NCBI GenBank assembly: GCA_030278955.1
Contig: JAOANR010000003.1
Span: 57,095,628 to 57,159,627, forward strand
Direction: 5' to 3'
Length of the DNA stretch: 64,000 nt
Source: Hygrophila difformis
Taxonomy: Eukaryota > Streptophyta > Magnoliopsida > Lamiales > Acanthaceae
The notes under the pieces are model-generated. The model was not told the origin of the DNA. It did not search any database and saw only the letters and a program-made list of their open reading frames with translations. This document shows, piece by piece, positions 1-10,799 of the stretch (position 1 is its first letter; every line of letters starts with the position of its first letter). Position numbers and translations under genes: made by a program.

Positions 1-221
1 TAATCTTTATATAGGATACAAAAGCATTGTCATATATCCTACCCATTTTGATAAAACACCACTACAGAGATCACGTGACATCCTAGCTAATTATTCATTG
101 CATTTGGTGAGAAAGAAAATTCCCTTTCTTGTATAGGATACACAAGCATTGTCATATATTGCTACGCAATTTATATGTTAAATACTACTCTTAGATTCTC
201 TATTGTTCACTTTTGTTGTAA
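1..221. other. AT-rich left flank with a short direct repeat
   Basis: No coding sequence is seen. A roughly 30-bp direct repeat built on the phrase AGCATTGTCATATAT occurs near positions 9-41 and again near 131-160, so this is probably the end of a repeat that starts left of the window. Confidence 0.4.
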
Positions 222-739
222 GAGCATCCACACCGCAGCATGTCAGTTCAATTAATATCTGAATGAATTAGAGATGAATTGTAAATCGTGGGATGGGGCA
301 ATTCAATTAACGTAGGACCCACATGTTGAGTTAATAGTTTTGAACTGAGTTAAAGTTGGTTTGATCCGTATATACAGCAGCTTTTTCAATTAAATAATAG
401 TAGGTCCATATAATAGCTTATTTTTTAAAAAATCCAACTACTATACTATTATTTTATATAAATTTTCTATAAATTTAATAGAAATTAATTTGTTCCAAAT
501 CTAAAGTTAATTAGATTAATTTTTATATAAATTAATCGTTATTAATTTTTTTAATAATAAAAATTATCCAATAATTTTTCTAAAAAAATGCTAAATCATA
601 CGTTTCAACTTAATTTGTTTTAATTATACTTTTATTCTAAAAAAATCAAATATATTTATTATTGGAAGAAGTGAAAAGCTGATGTGGTGGAGAATGAAAA
701 AAGTGAATTGGGGGAGAGAGGAATCGGATGTGGGTGCTC
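222..739. mobile_element. Tourist-like (PIF/Harbinger) MITE
   Basis: The ends are inverted: GAGCATCCACACC at the left and the complement of GAGCACCCACATCC at the right. They are flanked by the 3-bp duplication TAA (219-221 and 740-742). The 518-bp interior is AT-rich and non-coding. The TWA-type duplication and GAGCAYCCAC end are typical of PIF/Harbinger-derived MITEs in plants. It lies downstream of the left polyamine transporter gene, about 450 bp past its stop codon. Confidence 0.75.
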
Positions 740-1193
740 TAACCCTCCCTTTAGATTACAATAAAGAAAGGAAGGAGCAAATGATAGAGTTCATAGAAGA
801 GCAATCGTTTCCTTCCCTTCTCACCTTTTTCTTCCAAGCATTCAAGTTTCCCAACGAATACAATTGACACTGTTTTCTTTCTCCTTTTCGTTAGCTTCCC
901 TAATCCTTCCATCTAAAACAACCCCCAAATACCAATATGGCATATGCTATGACAGTAGAGCAGTGTCCGAATAGTTTAGAAGACATTGATTCCGACGCAC
1001 ATGCATCGGGTCGTTATCCACCGTGTATAAATGTCATGGGTTATTTGTACATGTCTGTATGGTGGATAAGGAGTAAATGCATGTACATCGAACGGAACAT
1101 ATTTTCTTCGCCAGAAGAGCTTTGCTAGCAACACAACAAGCTGTCTCAAAGACTCAGCCTTGTCGATTTTTATAACAATGTAGTTGTAAAACT
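740..1193. other. 3' flank of left polyamine transporter gene
   Basis: This is the gap between the MITE and the stop codon of the minus-strand transporter gene. It should contain that gene's 3' UTR and polyadenylation region (transcription runs right to left). The short open frames here show no recognisable domain. Confidence 0.5.
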
Positions 1194-2630
1194 TCATTGT
1201 CTGCGAGCAGGTGCTGGAATGTCCGGAAGCTCAGAACTGATTGAGAACTTAAGCCACCCCTTCTTCTCGACGAGTTTCAGGAACGGCTGAAGTAAAAGCC
1301 CGATCACAACAGCAATGAGGCTTACAATCATAATTTTGAGGGAGGACAGGACCAGCACGGCGCACATCAATGCTGTTGGAGGAATGAACATCAGGATGAT
1401 CCCAAGTGTGCCCAATGGTATCATGTAAGGGCGAGGGGCGTCTGGGGCGATGATTCTGAGTCGAACGAATGCTATGAATTCCAACATCATGCCAAAGCAG
1501 TACAAGAAGTTCTCTGCAGCTATGATTTCATCGAAGCTCAACCATGAAAGCAGCACCACACCGGAGGCAGAGAAGAGGATTCCAATAAGGGGAGTTCCGT
1601 ATGGTGATCTTTTAGCAAATATCTTAGGGAGCATACCTCGTTCTGCCATGCCTAGTAGCTGGAAAGAGTCGCTGCTCATCTCGGCCATGAATAGCCCCAT
1701 GTTGGACATTGCTGCAGCAACATTGATCCACCATCCCAGCCATGCCCCACCGATGATTTTGCCAACAACTGAGAAGTAACCGTCTTCCCATAAATCCCGT
1801 TGCAGGGGAATCCCACCGGTGCCAAATAGTATAGGGAAGAAATATCCCAGGACAACGAGGATTAGTGCATAAAACAGGGCCTTTGGCAAAGTTTTCTGTG
1901 GGTTTTCCACTTCACCTGCGAGTGTGCTCACTGAGTCCCAATAATTTAGATTCCAGAAAAGCGTGTTAAGATACAAACTCCAATCCACATCGTGAATGTC
2001 TGCAGAAAACCATCGAATAGGGCGTAACTTTGGGATTGAAATGAATCCCATTGCCAAGAAAGGAAGAAACGAACAAATTCCAAGCAGCACGGCCACCCAT
2101 CCCACAATGCTTAAGCCTCTGTAGTTCATGTAAGTAAGGACAATAGTCAAGGCCAGAACAGCTCCAACTCTAGGCAAACCACCACCTAATGCCGGAAGTT
2201 CTGATTTCAGATAATCAAGAAACAAGACTGGGTAAAGTGCATTGTCGATGACTCCACTCAGCCACTTCAACCACCCTTGCTGAAAGCCACAAAATGGTCC
2301 CAACGCAGAAGACACCCAAACTACATAGCCACCATTTTCAGGAAACATTGTCCCCAGCTCCGCAGTTATTAAGGCTTCTGGAATGCTCCATATGAATGGG
2401 AACAACAGAATCCCGATAAGAGTAAGAAGTGGACCAGCAGCGCCTACGCTATCTTCAATACCAAAAGGTCCTCCTGATACCTCATAAAATATGAGGAACA
2501 CAAGAGGCAAAACCGAGACTTTCTTACCGTGAACTACTCTAGATGAACGAACTTCATTAGTCCTATAATCAGCACTGTTATTTTCTACCACGGCAACAGA
2601 TGTCTGCCCATTTGCGTCATCACTTGGTTT
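1194..2630 (-). CDS. PUT: Polyamine/proton symporter (LAT family), main exon, left copy
   Basis: This exon encodes 478 residues of an amino acid-polyamine-organocation permease of the plant LAT/PUT type, which imports putrescine, spermidine and spermine (and paraquat) using the proton gradient. Visible features are the first-helix motif [16 protein letters not shown], the segment [17 protein letters not shown], the [19 protein letters not shown] block and the C-terminal SSELPDIP tail. About twelve hydrophobic helices fill the exon, as in full-length family members. The open frame continues upstream to an ATG at 2636, but that ATGCAG forms a good splice acceptor (AG at 2631-2632). Splicing there joins in phase 0 to the exon at 4725-4871, giving a 527-residue protein. 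No internal stop or missing block was seen. Its paralogue is at 45697-51180, in the opposite orientation. Confidence 0.95.
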   Translation of the reverse strand, partial: KPSDDANGQTSVAVVENNSADYRTNEVRSSRVVHGKKVSVLPLVFLIFYEVSGGPFGIEDSVGAAGPLLTLIGILLFPFIWSIPEALITAELGTMFPENGGYVVWVSSALGPFCGFQQGWLKWLSGVIDNALYPVLFLDYLKSELPALGGGLPRVGAVLALTIVLTYMNYRGLSIVGWVAVLLGICSFLPFLAMGFISIPKLRPIRWFSADIHDVDWSLYLNTLFWNLNYWDSVSTLAGEVENPQKTLPKALFYALILVVLGYFFPILFGTGGIPLQRDLWEDGYFSVVGKIIGGAWLGWWINVAAAMSNMGLFMAEMSSDSFQLLGMAERGMLPKIFAKRSPYGTPLIGILFSASGVVLLSWLSFDEIIAAENFLYCFGMMLEFIAFVRLRIIAPDAPRPYMIPLGTLGIILMFIPPTALMCAVLVLSSLKIMIVSLIAVVIGLLLQPFLKLVEKKGWLKFSISSELPDIPAPARRQ

Positions 2631-4724
2631 CTGCATTCATAATAAGATTTAAGCAACTGTTTCTGCATTTAAGCATTTGATTGATACATCGAAGCTATTC
2701 AAGTCTCAATGTCAATTTAACTGACAAATGAAGTGAGAGACTGATGACAAGTATGCAATCTCAACCCAAGAATTTCATGTCACAGTTTGATTATCAAATT
2801 ACTAGGCTAGCAACACATCATTTTCTTGGAGAAATAAAATCTCAGAAAGATATGGCAAAAGAAACACAAGCTACTAATAAGAAACTTCAAGCTTTTCATT
2901 TCATTTTTATCTATAGAACAATGAATTGACCGTTCAAACACACTGAAAGTATTAACAATTAAAGAGAGGATAGCATTAGCATAATCTATATACATGACCT
3001 TCTTGTCTTAAAAATACCCCTTGTTCCCCAATACATATGGATTCAATGATTAAATGCCAAATGAAAGATTAAGCTAAAACGGTTGCACAAATATTGAGAT
3101 TCTCAAGTCAACAGATTAAATAAACAAAAAAAAAAGTATAAGCACTGATGTAGTGGTATATATAGTGAAAGCTTTCGATAATCATTATCAATAAAAGGTA
3201 CTAGCTCCAAAAAAGCATCACCTTACATTCTCTACTTTTAGTCAGTACAAAGTATAAATCTAGATTCAACACTCGTTGAACAAAAAAACAAATCCTTTTC
3301 AACAATGAACTTCCAAACTAATTACAACGCTGTCCCCACCGAATAAAGTTATCGATCCTTAGGGTGGACTGCCACAATTTGGTTCCTGTGCTGTGTAAGT
3401 ATATACTGGAGTTTTTTCCAACCCTTAGATAGAGTTTAGATCTAACGGTTTATAGTGAGTAGGGGTAATTGAGTCTTTTCCATTGTCTTCATGAATTTAA
3501 ATAATAAAAAAATTGGTCGGGTCATCATCATTGCAATCCATTCCCTTCATTCTGAATACGCCAATTACGCAATTGGTTCTCTTTTTTTCACACCTGAAGC
3601 CTAAATACACAGAGTTTTTGAAATAATAATAGAGATTTGAATTTGAAGAGTAAACATAATTTTTAGTAATTTGGAACAGAATGTTATATAACCTGTAATA
3701 GAATGTTTGTTAAGTCAAAACAGAATGTTTAGTAATTCAAAACAGAATGTTATATAACATATAGCAAAATATTTGTTAAGTCAAAAAAGAATGATATAAA
3801 AGCCAAAAAACAGAATGTTTATTAATTCATATCAGAATGTTATATACTTCACATAACATAACATAACGTCTAAACAGAATGTCATTCAATTGAAAAAAGA
3901 ATGCCACGTATGTCAGAACAGAATGTTATACAGTAGGTTATTTACAAGTCAAAACAGAATGTTTAGTAATTCAAAACAAAATGTTATATAACACATAACA
4001 GAATATCTGAACATGATGTTGTAAAGATGAGTTATGGATCCAGAACAGAATGTTTCATTTATGAAAACAGAATGGTTGTAATATAAGACAGAGTGTTGCA
4101 TTAGACAGAATGTTCAATTTATGAAAACAGAATGGTTGTAATATTAGACAGAATGTTGCATTAGACAGAATCTTGTATTTATAAAAACAGAATGGTTGAA
4201 TATTTAGACAGAATGTTGTCTTTAGGAAAACAGAATGCATGTGTTCCAGCATTAAAAAGGGTTGGAGACGAATTGTATTCAGCTTCATTGAATTTGTATT
4301 TGAAGAGCTGCCTACCCCTCCTCCAATTGTGTTTTGTCTCCGGTAATGATTAAGGGTGCTTCATCATTATTCGGTTCTGAAAAAGCAACCCCATGTGTGC
4401 AAAAGTGTAATTTAAAGCTAATACAAAATAAAATAATAAATATCATAATTACATTTTTACCCTTAGATGATCTCTACCATACAACTAATATGATTGTTAA
4501 TCAGACGGTTCTAAATTAATCCAGTATATACTGGAGGATATGGTTCCAGGATAGGAACCATTTCGGGACTGCCAACCTTTTTCCCGCACTTCAAGAACAA
4601 TTATCCTCGAAATTCAATCCATAGCGCATCTCCACCTTTTGTCTCCCTCCATAAATTTAAAAACAAAAACAAAAATCGACGCTAAAACCAAAATTCAAAG
4701 CAGCTAATAATACAGATCATTTAC
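2631..4724 (-). other. Intron 1 of left polyamine transporter gene
   Basis: A 2,094-bp intron inferred from the donor GTAAAT just after codon CGG (GT at 4723-4724 read on the minus strand) and the acceptor AG at 2631-2632. Both sides are in phase 0. The part 2640-3380 is AT-rich with no coding signal. The part 3381-4559 is a repeat-rich transposon described separately. Confidence 0.65.
3381..4559. mobile_element. Non-autonomous TIR element with CAGAATGTT tandem core
   Basis: The ends are imperfect inverted repeats. The left begins GGTTCCTGTGCTG and carries GTATATACTGGAG. The right, read in reverse, begins GGTTCCTATCCTGG and carries AGTATATACTGGA. Between about 3650 and 4250 lies a degenerate array of some 25 short units built on AACAGAATGTT, with spacing of roughly 20-35 bp. 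The flanks of the array contain phrases (acggtt, taccctta) resembling the element at 25452-26137, which suggests related Mutator-like families. It sits inside intron 1 of the left transporter gene. I could not define a clean target duplication. Confidence 0.55.
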
Positions 4725-4871
4725 CCGCTCCGGGAGATTCCGCGAGATCGGCGCCTCGCCATCAGCCGCCGCCGCCGCTGCAGCCACTGTTCCACCACCG
4801 CCAGTCTCGACGGACGCATCTATTTGATGGCCTAAACTGCGACCGTTCGGTTGCTCTTCAATTGGCGCCAT
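4725..4871 (-). CDS. PUT: Polyamine transporter left copy, 5' coding exon
   Basis: A 49-codon exon starting at ATG 4871 (MAPIEEQPNG...) and ending ISRNLPER at a GTAAAT donor. It encodes a hydrophilic, glycine- and alanine-rich leader, the cytosolic N-terminus usual for plant polyamine transporters, and joins in phase 0 to the main exon at 2630. An upstream in-frame ATG at 4910 would add 13 mostly hydrophobic residues (MSFCWLLLIQAPS). I prefer the downstream ATG because the resulting acidic leader resembles the family. The corresponding exon of the paralogue (45697-45912) is also alanine-rich and phase 0, which supports the call. Confidence 0.7.
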
Positions 4872-5369
4872 TGATGGAGCTTGGATTAGCAACAGCCAAC
4901 AAAACGACAATCTGATTGCAGCAATTCAGGATATAGAGAAATTCATTGAATAATTTACGTGTGTGTGGGAACACAATTGGAAGAACGACCGAATGGAAGA
5001 GGCTGATAGACACGGGGGTGTGAAGGTGGGTCTGTTAGAGATATTTTAAAAATATTTGGGGCCGCTCGACCGAATTTTGCTATTTATATATACACGTAGT
5101 AGTAATGTCATGTGCTGCCCTTTTTGGTAATTTCCCAGTAAACTGGACAGTGGCATTTGTGCATTATTTCTGCTAACCAAGGAAAGTGCCTCCGACATGT
5201 TTCGTTTCGTTTTGGGTTCATTCTTCCATGGGCATGCATAACCCATTCTGCGTGCACGTCACGTGACAAGAATTAGTATTAGTAAAGCAGATTATCAAGA
5301 TTAGTTATTCCTTTTTATTTAATACTATGGATAAATAATCTTGATGCATGGATTAAGGATACATAAATA
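4872..5369 (-). promoter_or_regulatory. 5' flank and putative promoter region of left polyamine transporter gene
   Basis: This is the intergenic stretch immediately upstream of the 5' exon and should hold the 5' UTR and proximal promoter. I see no clear TATA box at a definite distance; TATTTATATATA near 5080-5095 (plus reading) is a candidate. No coding sequence is supported. Confidence 0.35.
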
Positions 5370-5578
5370 CTCCCTCAGTTCCTTTTTAGTGTTCTTTTTA
5401 GAGACTAAAGTAGTTATGTTATATTTTTACTATATTACCTTTTATTTGATATAAATGCTATTTCTTGGAATTTATTACAAAAGAGTTTATTGAATGGTAA
5501 AATTAGAAATTTATGAGTTAATAATGCAAATAAATAACTATTGAGCTGAAAGAGACAACTATTTAGGAACGGAGGGAG
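5370..5578. mobile_element. Stowaway-like MITE
   Basis: About 209 bp with inverted ends of the CTCCCTC...GAGGGAG type and flanking TA. It is the first of roughly ten such elements in the window sharing this terminus. Confidence 0.65.
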
Positions 5579-6478
5579 TAGTTGCCAAGTTAGATGGGGG
5601 TTCACATCAGTGGCGATTCCAGGAATAAGGTTCAGGGTGTGCGAACTTGAAGAAATTTTTACAGAAAAGTATGTCACTTATAACAATCTTGACGCACTGG
5701 GAAAAAAAATCATAACTTCATCCACATCTACTTCATCTAATATTATTTTTCATCATAAAACAATAGTGATTCATTTAACCCATATGATTCCAACAATTTG
5801 AATTTCACAATCTTCATCGCATAAAACACTCAAAATTGACAATATTAATTATCTCGCTGAAACTCTAAAAATCAACAAATAATAAAATTTAAAACACTAC
5901 ATTTCTTAGACATTTTCTAATTAATGTTGGAATCAAATAGTGATGAAAAGTCAAAGTTTTAGGTTAATAGTAAGCAAAAATCGTGATAAATCAATGAAAT
6001 GGTGAAAGCAAATTTTATATTCATTCAATGGAAGATTCGGAGTTGAATTTTGAAAAAATGATTGAAGTGTGTTGGCATATTCAATAGTTTGGGCTTCTAA
6101 TTGAAGAAATGAAATTAAGAAAACAAACTGAAGAAGAGTAATAAATAGATATTTAGAGATTAGCGGATAAAACTAAATAAGTAAAATCAAATTAATTTAA
6201 AAAAATAGATATATATATATATGAAAATATTAATATATATATATATATATGAATAGATACAAACATACATATAATACAAATATTATATGGTATATACATA
6301 TAAAAATATAAAGAAAATATATATATTTAAAAAAATTTGAGGTAATATTCATTTAATTGTAATTTTACTGAAGGAAAGCTAATATTCATGTCTCAAAATT
6401 TTTGGACACGTAGTTTAATGCATTTGTTTAATAGTTAATATCTTAAAATATGTAAAAGTAAAAAAATTATAAAATATA
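5579..6478. other. AT-rich spacer, no gene
   Basis: No gene is supported. The phrase CAGTGGCGATTCCAGGAATAA near 5608 resembles the terminus of a common plant transposon (TGGCGGAGCCAGG type), but no matching right end was found. A (TA)n run sits near 6208-6250. Confidence 0.4.
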
Positions 6479-8045
6479 CTTCCTCCGCCTCATTGTTTTT
6501 GCTGCGTTTGAATTTTTGACACTATTAACTGTTTAAGTTTGATTCAAATTTTTATCATAGTTATATAAGAAAAAACATAGTCAAGTGAGATCTTGTTAGA
6601 TTCGTCTAATCTTGTAGTTTTAGAATATCACATTTTTATTTTTTATTATACACAATTTAAGTTATTAATCATTAAAAATATGTATCGGCATGCGTGTCAG
6701 GTGGGTCCGTAGCAAAAATAATGAGACAGAGGTAGCATATTATTAAACAATCACTACAAGAAAAACACGTTTTACCGACCGAAATTACCGACCGACATGT
6801 TGCGGGTCGGATTTACCGACCGCAGGGCCGACCGCAACATGCGGTCGGTATGCGGTCGGTAATTTAGAGCCGTTATGGTGGACCCAGTTTCCGGACGACC
6901 TCTGCACTGACCAAATTTAATTCGGTCGGTGTTACCGACCGCATTACCGACCGCAATTGCGGTCGGTAATTTTTTTCAATTTTTTCCAATTTTTTTAATT
7001 TTTTTATTATTTTTTTAAAAAATAAAATAATCTACCGACCGAAATTTCGGTCGCTAAATTTTTTTCACATTTTTTATTTTTTATTTTTAATAAATATTTC
7101 TAAAAAAATAAAATAATCTTCCGACCGCATTACCGATCGAAATTTCGGTCGCTAAATTTTTTTCACATTTTTTATTTTTTATTTTTAATAAATATTTCTT
7201 TAATTTTATTATTAATTATTTTATTTAATTTAGTGATTTTAGGTTTTTTATAATTATTTTATTTTATATTTTAGAATTTAATTAATGAATTTTAATATTA
7301 TTTAATTAATGTAATTTTAATTTTTATTTTATAGTTTAATTTAGTTTCTAATTTTCACATTTATATGTATATATGTACTTATATAGGTTATATATACAAC
7401 ATTTCATACACTGACATGAAATATGAAGTGCACAGATGGCCACACGCGCGAGGCATGCAATTGCCTACCCGGGTTCGAGGCTTCTCTTCAGCAAATTCTT
7501 TCAACATATATGAGAAGGTGTACTATAAAGGACACATGGCGGAATATGATTGATGTGTTAGACACCTAGGAAAGCTGGTTAGGGTTGAAGATGGTGATGG
7601 TGAGGTGGGCGGTTCGAGCCCTCCCGAGAACAATTTTTTCATAAAATAGAATTACCGACCGCATGTGCGGTCGGTAATTCGGTCGGTAAAGTTCTTCAGG
7701 ACCTCTTAGGACCAGATTGTACCGACCACCGTGCGGTCGGTAATGCGGTCGGCAAGGTTCCGACGGAAAATTTTTTTGGTCGGAGGAAAAATACCTACCA
7801 ATGAATTACCAGCCGACCCTTGCGGTCGGTGGTGCGGTCGGTAATCCCGGAAACGACCCGCATTTCGGGGTTACCGACCGCAGGTGCGGTCGGTAAAATG
7901 AATTTTCTTGTAGTGAATGCGAAAAAACAAATTTAACAAGATCTCATTTGACTATATTTTTCTTATATAATTGCAACAAAAGTCAACTTATAGCATGAAA
8001 AGTGTAAAAAATTCAAATGTGACACAATAAGCGGGACGGAGGGAG
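6479..8045. mobile_element. Stowaway-like MITE interrupted by a CACTA element
   Basis: The left part begins CTTCCTCCGCCTCATTG at 6479. The right part ends GCGGGACGGAGGGAG at 8045, and both ends abut TA. The halves (6479-6751 and 7916-8045) are separated by the CACTA element at 6752-7915. Without it the MITE is about 400 bp. It shares the AAGTGAGATCTTGTTAGATT block with other MITEs here. Confidence 0.75.
6752..7915. mobile_element. Non-autonomous CACTA (En/Spm) element
   Basis: Perfect inverted ends CACTACAAGAAAA and TTTTCTTGTAGTG, flanked by the 3-bp duplication AAT (6749-6751 and 7916-7918), define an 1,164-bp CACTA element. Both subterminal regions carry many copies of ACCGACCGCA and its complement TGCGGTCGGTA, the kind of clustered motif bound by CACTA transposases. 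The middle (about 7000-7350) is AT-rich. A segment near 7420-7640 holds two GGTTCGAG phrases resembling a tRNA B box. No transposase frame is present, so it would need to be mobilised in trans. Confidence 0.9.
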
Positions 8046-8142
8046 TAGTTATTATTAAGGGGTAGTACTGGCTAGTGTATTATCCATGTTTTACATCTAT
8101 CTTTCCTTTTTTTAAAAAAAAATTGAATAAAAATATAATATA

Positions 8143-8404
8143 CTTCCTCTATTTTTTAAAGATTGTTATGGACCCACCCAACACGCAGTCCAATGCACAT
8201 TTTAAACCATTAATAACTCAAATTCGGTACAAGTAAAAATTCAAAAAGTTCTATTTAAAAACTACAAGACGAGACGAATCTAACAAGATCTCATATGGCT
8301 ATATTTTAACTTATGTAACCATGATAAAACTTTAAGTCAAAGTATATGAGTGAACAGTAGCATTTGTCAAACTGTAGCTAACAAAAAAAAAAAAACAGAG
8401 GAAG
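8143..8404. mobile_element. Stowaway-like MITE
   Basis: The ends CTTCCTCTATTTTTTAAAG and the complement of AACAGAGGAAG abut TA. The 262-bp body carries the conserved GAATCTAACAAGATCTCA block (reverse complement of that in its relatives). Confidence 0.7.
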
Positions 8405-8605
8405 TAAAATATAATTCATTTCTATGCATAAAAAGCAAACATCCAATTACAGTATATTTTAATTACTGTGTTTATTTGATACTTCCTCCGTTCTTTTTAA
8501 TTGCTCTATTCGAGTCATTGTTTTCAACTAGCTGACTTTGGAGCATTATTTGGTTAGGTTAGAGAATGATTTTGAAGGTAAACCTAACATGAGTTTTGTA
8601 GTTTG

Positions 8606-10195
8606 TGTAACACCCCCGTTTCCACGCCCATCTTTGCAGCGGAAGTTACCAACGGGAACCCGGGGTTGTTACCGCCACGCATCCCGATTAAGCTCGCATT
8701 TGCCTTGCATTTGCTAACTTAATCGAAAAGCGCTAAGGCTATTTTTAAATTTAATTCTAAACTTTAAACTGACTTATTATTTATAAAAATATATCTTTGA
8801 AATAATATAATACAATTTATAAAATATGACGATTATAATTTACCGCTGCGAAAACAATTTTTCATATTAACTAAAGTTTAAAAATAAGACTTTACTAGCT
8901 AATTTGCAAAAGCACGGTTAAATAAATTTAAAAAAATATATTTCATTCGGGTCAAATATCAGAGTTTACAAAATATGATAAACTATGATTTTCTATTCAA
9001 AAGGGCAATCTTATGGCTAATAAAAAAAATAATTTAAAATAACCAGTGTAAAAGTGATACTGACACCCATGCCCGTGCCCATGCCTCTTAGTAGGGTCCA
9101 CATATATCAAACCCTGTAAAAAGGAGTAAGTAAAGTTTATCAGCCCACTGGCTGAGCAAGTAAATTATTGTCCCTTGGACAAAAATAATTTAATATTACT
9201 CAACAGTAAATGGCATGTCAAACCAGTTGCAATAATTCAATCCACATGTAGCTCGACTATGATGCCTACACCCGGGGTATCTCATAGGACCTAGCATGCC
9301 CTCATAATGACCGAAGTCAAAATATGAGTACACAAGGATGGCCCTACCTTGCGATCTAGAAAATGACTGTGAGACCCTTGGTCAAACACAATCGTAACTT
9401 GATTGGAAGACCCTTGGTCAACCACAATCCTTTTAATGGGGATCCCTTGGATAGCCCACAAAATAACTCACGAAGATATCCACCTCTGGGGTATATCTCG
9501 CATAATAATAAATCAATAATTTACATGCCTGATGCCATACACTGAAATTTACTTTTTCACATGCATGGCCTAGCCCAAAATATTTAAACACATAATGGGA
9601 CATAACCTCTGCATAAATCACTTGCATGAATAAACCCTAGAATTATTAAAGCACAAAGGAATTTAGACATGCAAAAATACTCTTTGGACAAAGCCCGCAG
9701 AACAAAAATTTACTTACAGTTTCTTCCGACGATAGCTTACTAAACTCTTAGAAATTTGAACATGATTGCTAGTCGATCAGAACACATTGCGTGCTTGCAC
9801 TCTCACTTAGATTTCTACTATTGTTGTGTATTCTTCCGTAGGGAACAAGGGTATTTATAGGAAAACGGAAGCAAGCAAGTGAATGATTATTCATATATTA
9901 TTTTTCATCAATGGTCACAGCTCTTACCTTGCATGCATCACATGTCCAAAGGTAGCTTCTAACTCATCAAACCTACCAATTACTCATCAAGGCTACACAA
10001 GTCTACATGTCTCTCATCTCTTTCGTCATACAGATATGGTTTGCCAATATGTATCAAATGTCCAAGTAGTACTATAGTTTAGAATTTATAATAAATTGTC
10101 AATTTAATTACAAATCCTAATTGCAACCAATCAATGTGGTATAAATTAGTAGCTAGCTAGACTAAAAATCGTTGTTATATGTAGTATTAGTTAAA

Positions 10196-10253
<58 letters not shown>

Positions 10254-10588
10254 TTAACAAGATGATACCTCTTATAATACGTATGGGTATATATATTTAC
10301 TATTACTATACATATTATCATTGTTAAATTAAAATCCTTGCATTATATATATATATATATATATATTAATAAAATTATTTCTCTTTGAAAATAATTCTCT
10401 TGATATTTCCTTTGGAACCATGCATCTCTTATTATTATCCCTTGGAAAATAATTTATTTTCTTTCAAATAGTCTCTATATTGGAAATTATTAATTATTTC
10501 CCAAGCTCAATTTAACTTCTTAAGAAATAATACCAAATTATTTCTTTAGAAAAATATCATCATCATAGCTAATTTTCAGGGTATTACA
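8606..10588 (-). repeat. 3' LTR of the 9.3-kb gypsy element
   Basis: 1,983 bp, TG...CA ends, near-identical to 15961-17943. It includes an (ATT)n run at about 10199-10252 and a (TA)n run near 10344 whose lengths differ from the other LTR. Confidence 0.92.
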
Positions 10589-10602
10589 ATCTACCCTCCT
10601 TA
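10589..10602 (-). other. Polypurine tract of the 9.3-kb gypsy element
   Basis: Read on the minus strand this is TAAGGAGGGTAGAT directly before the 3' LTR, the expected plus-strand primer. The second gypsy element (27043-35222) has nearly the same tract, which supports a shared lineage. Confidence 0.75.
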
Positions 10603-10799
10603 GAAACAAACTTCGTCCTCGAAGTTTACTCAAATAACTATTGAAAGGCTACTATTATTAAACTTTTCTTATCTTATTCTCAATAGGATTATGACATCCT
10701 CCCCCACTTGTTTTTGCAGCTATGTCCCCATAGCTGCATCTCCCCATAGCTGCATCAATTTCTAGAATTAGCTTTGGATACTTGGCTTGCATTTATGTT

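Noticed and set aside
682..1197. Short open frames near the left transporter 3' end
   Set aside because: They overlap a MITE and the 3' flank, with no domain or conserved motif.
7365..7553. 62-codon open frame with tRNA-like phrases
   Set aside because: It lies inside a non-autonomous CACTA element with no protein homology visible. The GGTTCGAG phrases alone do not make a tRNA gene because no cloverleaf could be drawn.
9363..10077. Open frames repeated at 16717-17431
   Set aside because: They are inside the two LTR copies, which explains their duplication.
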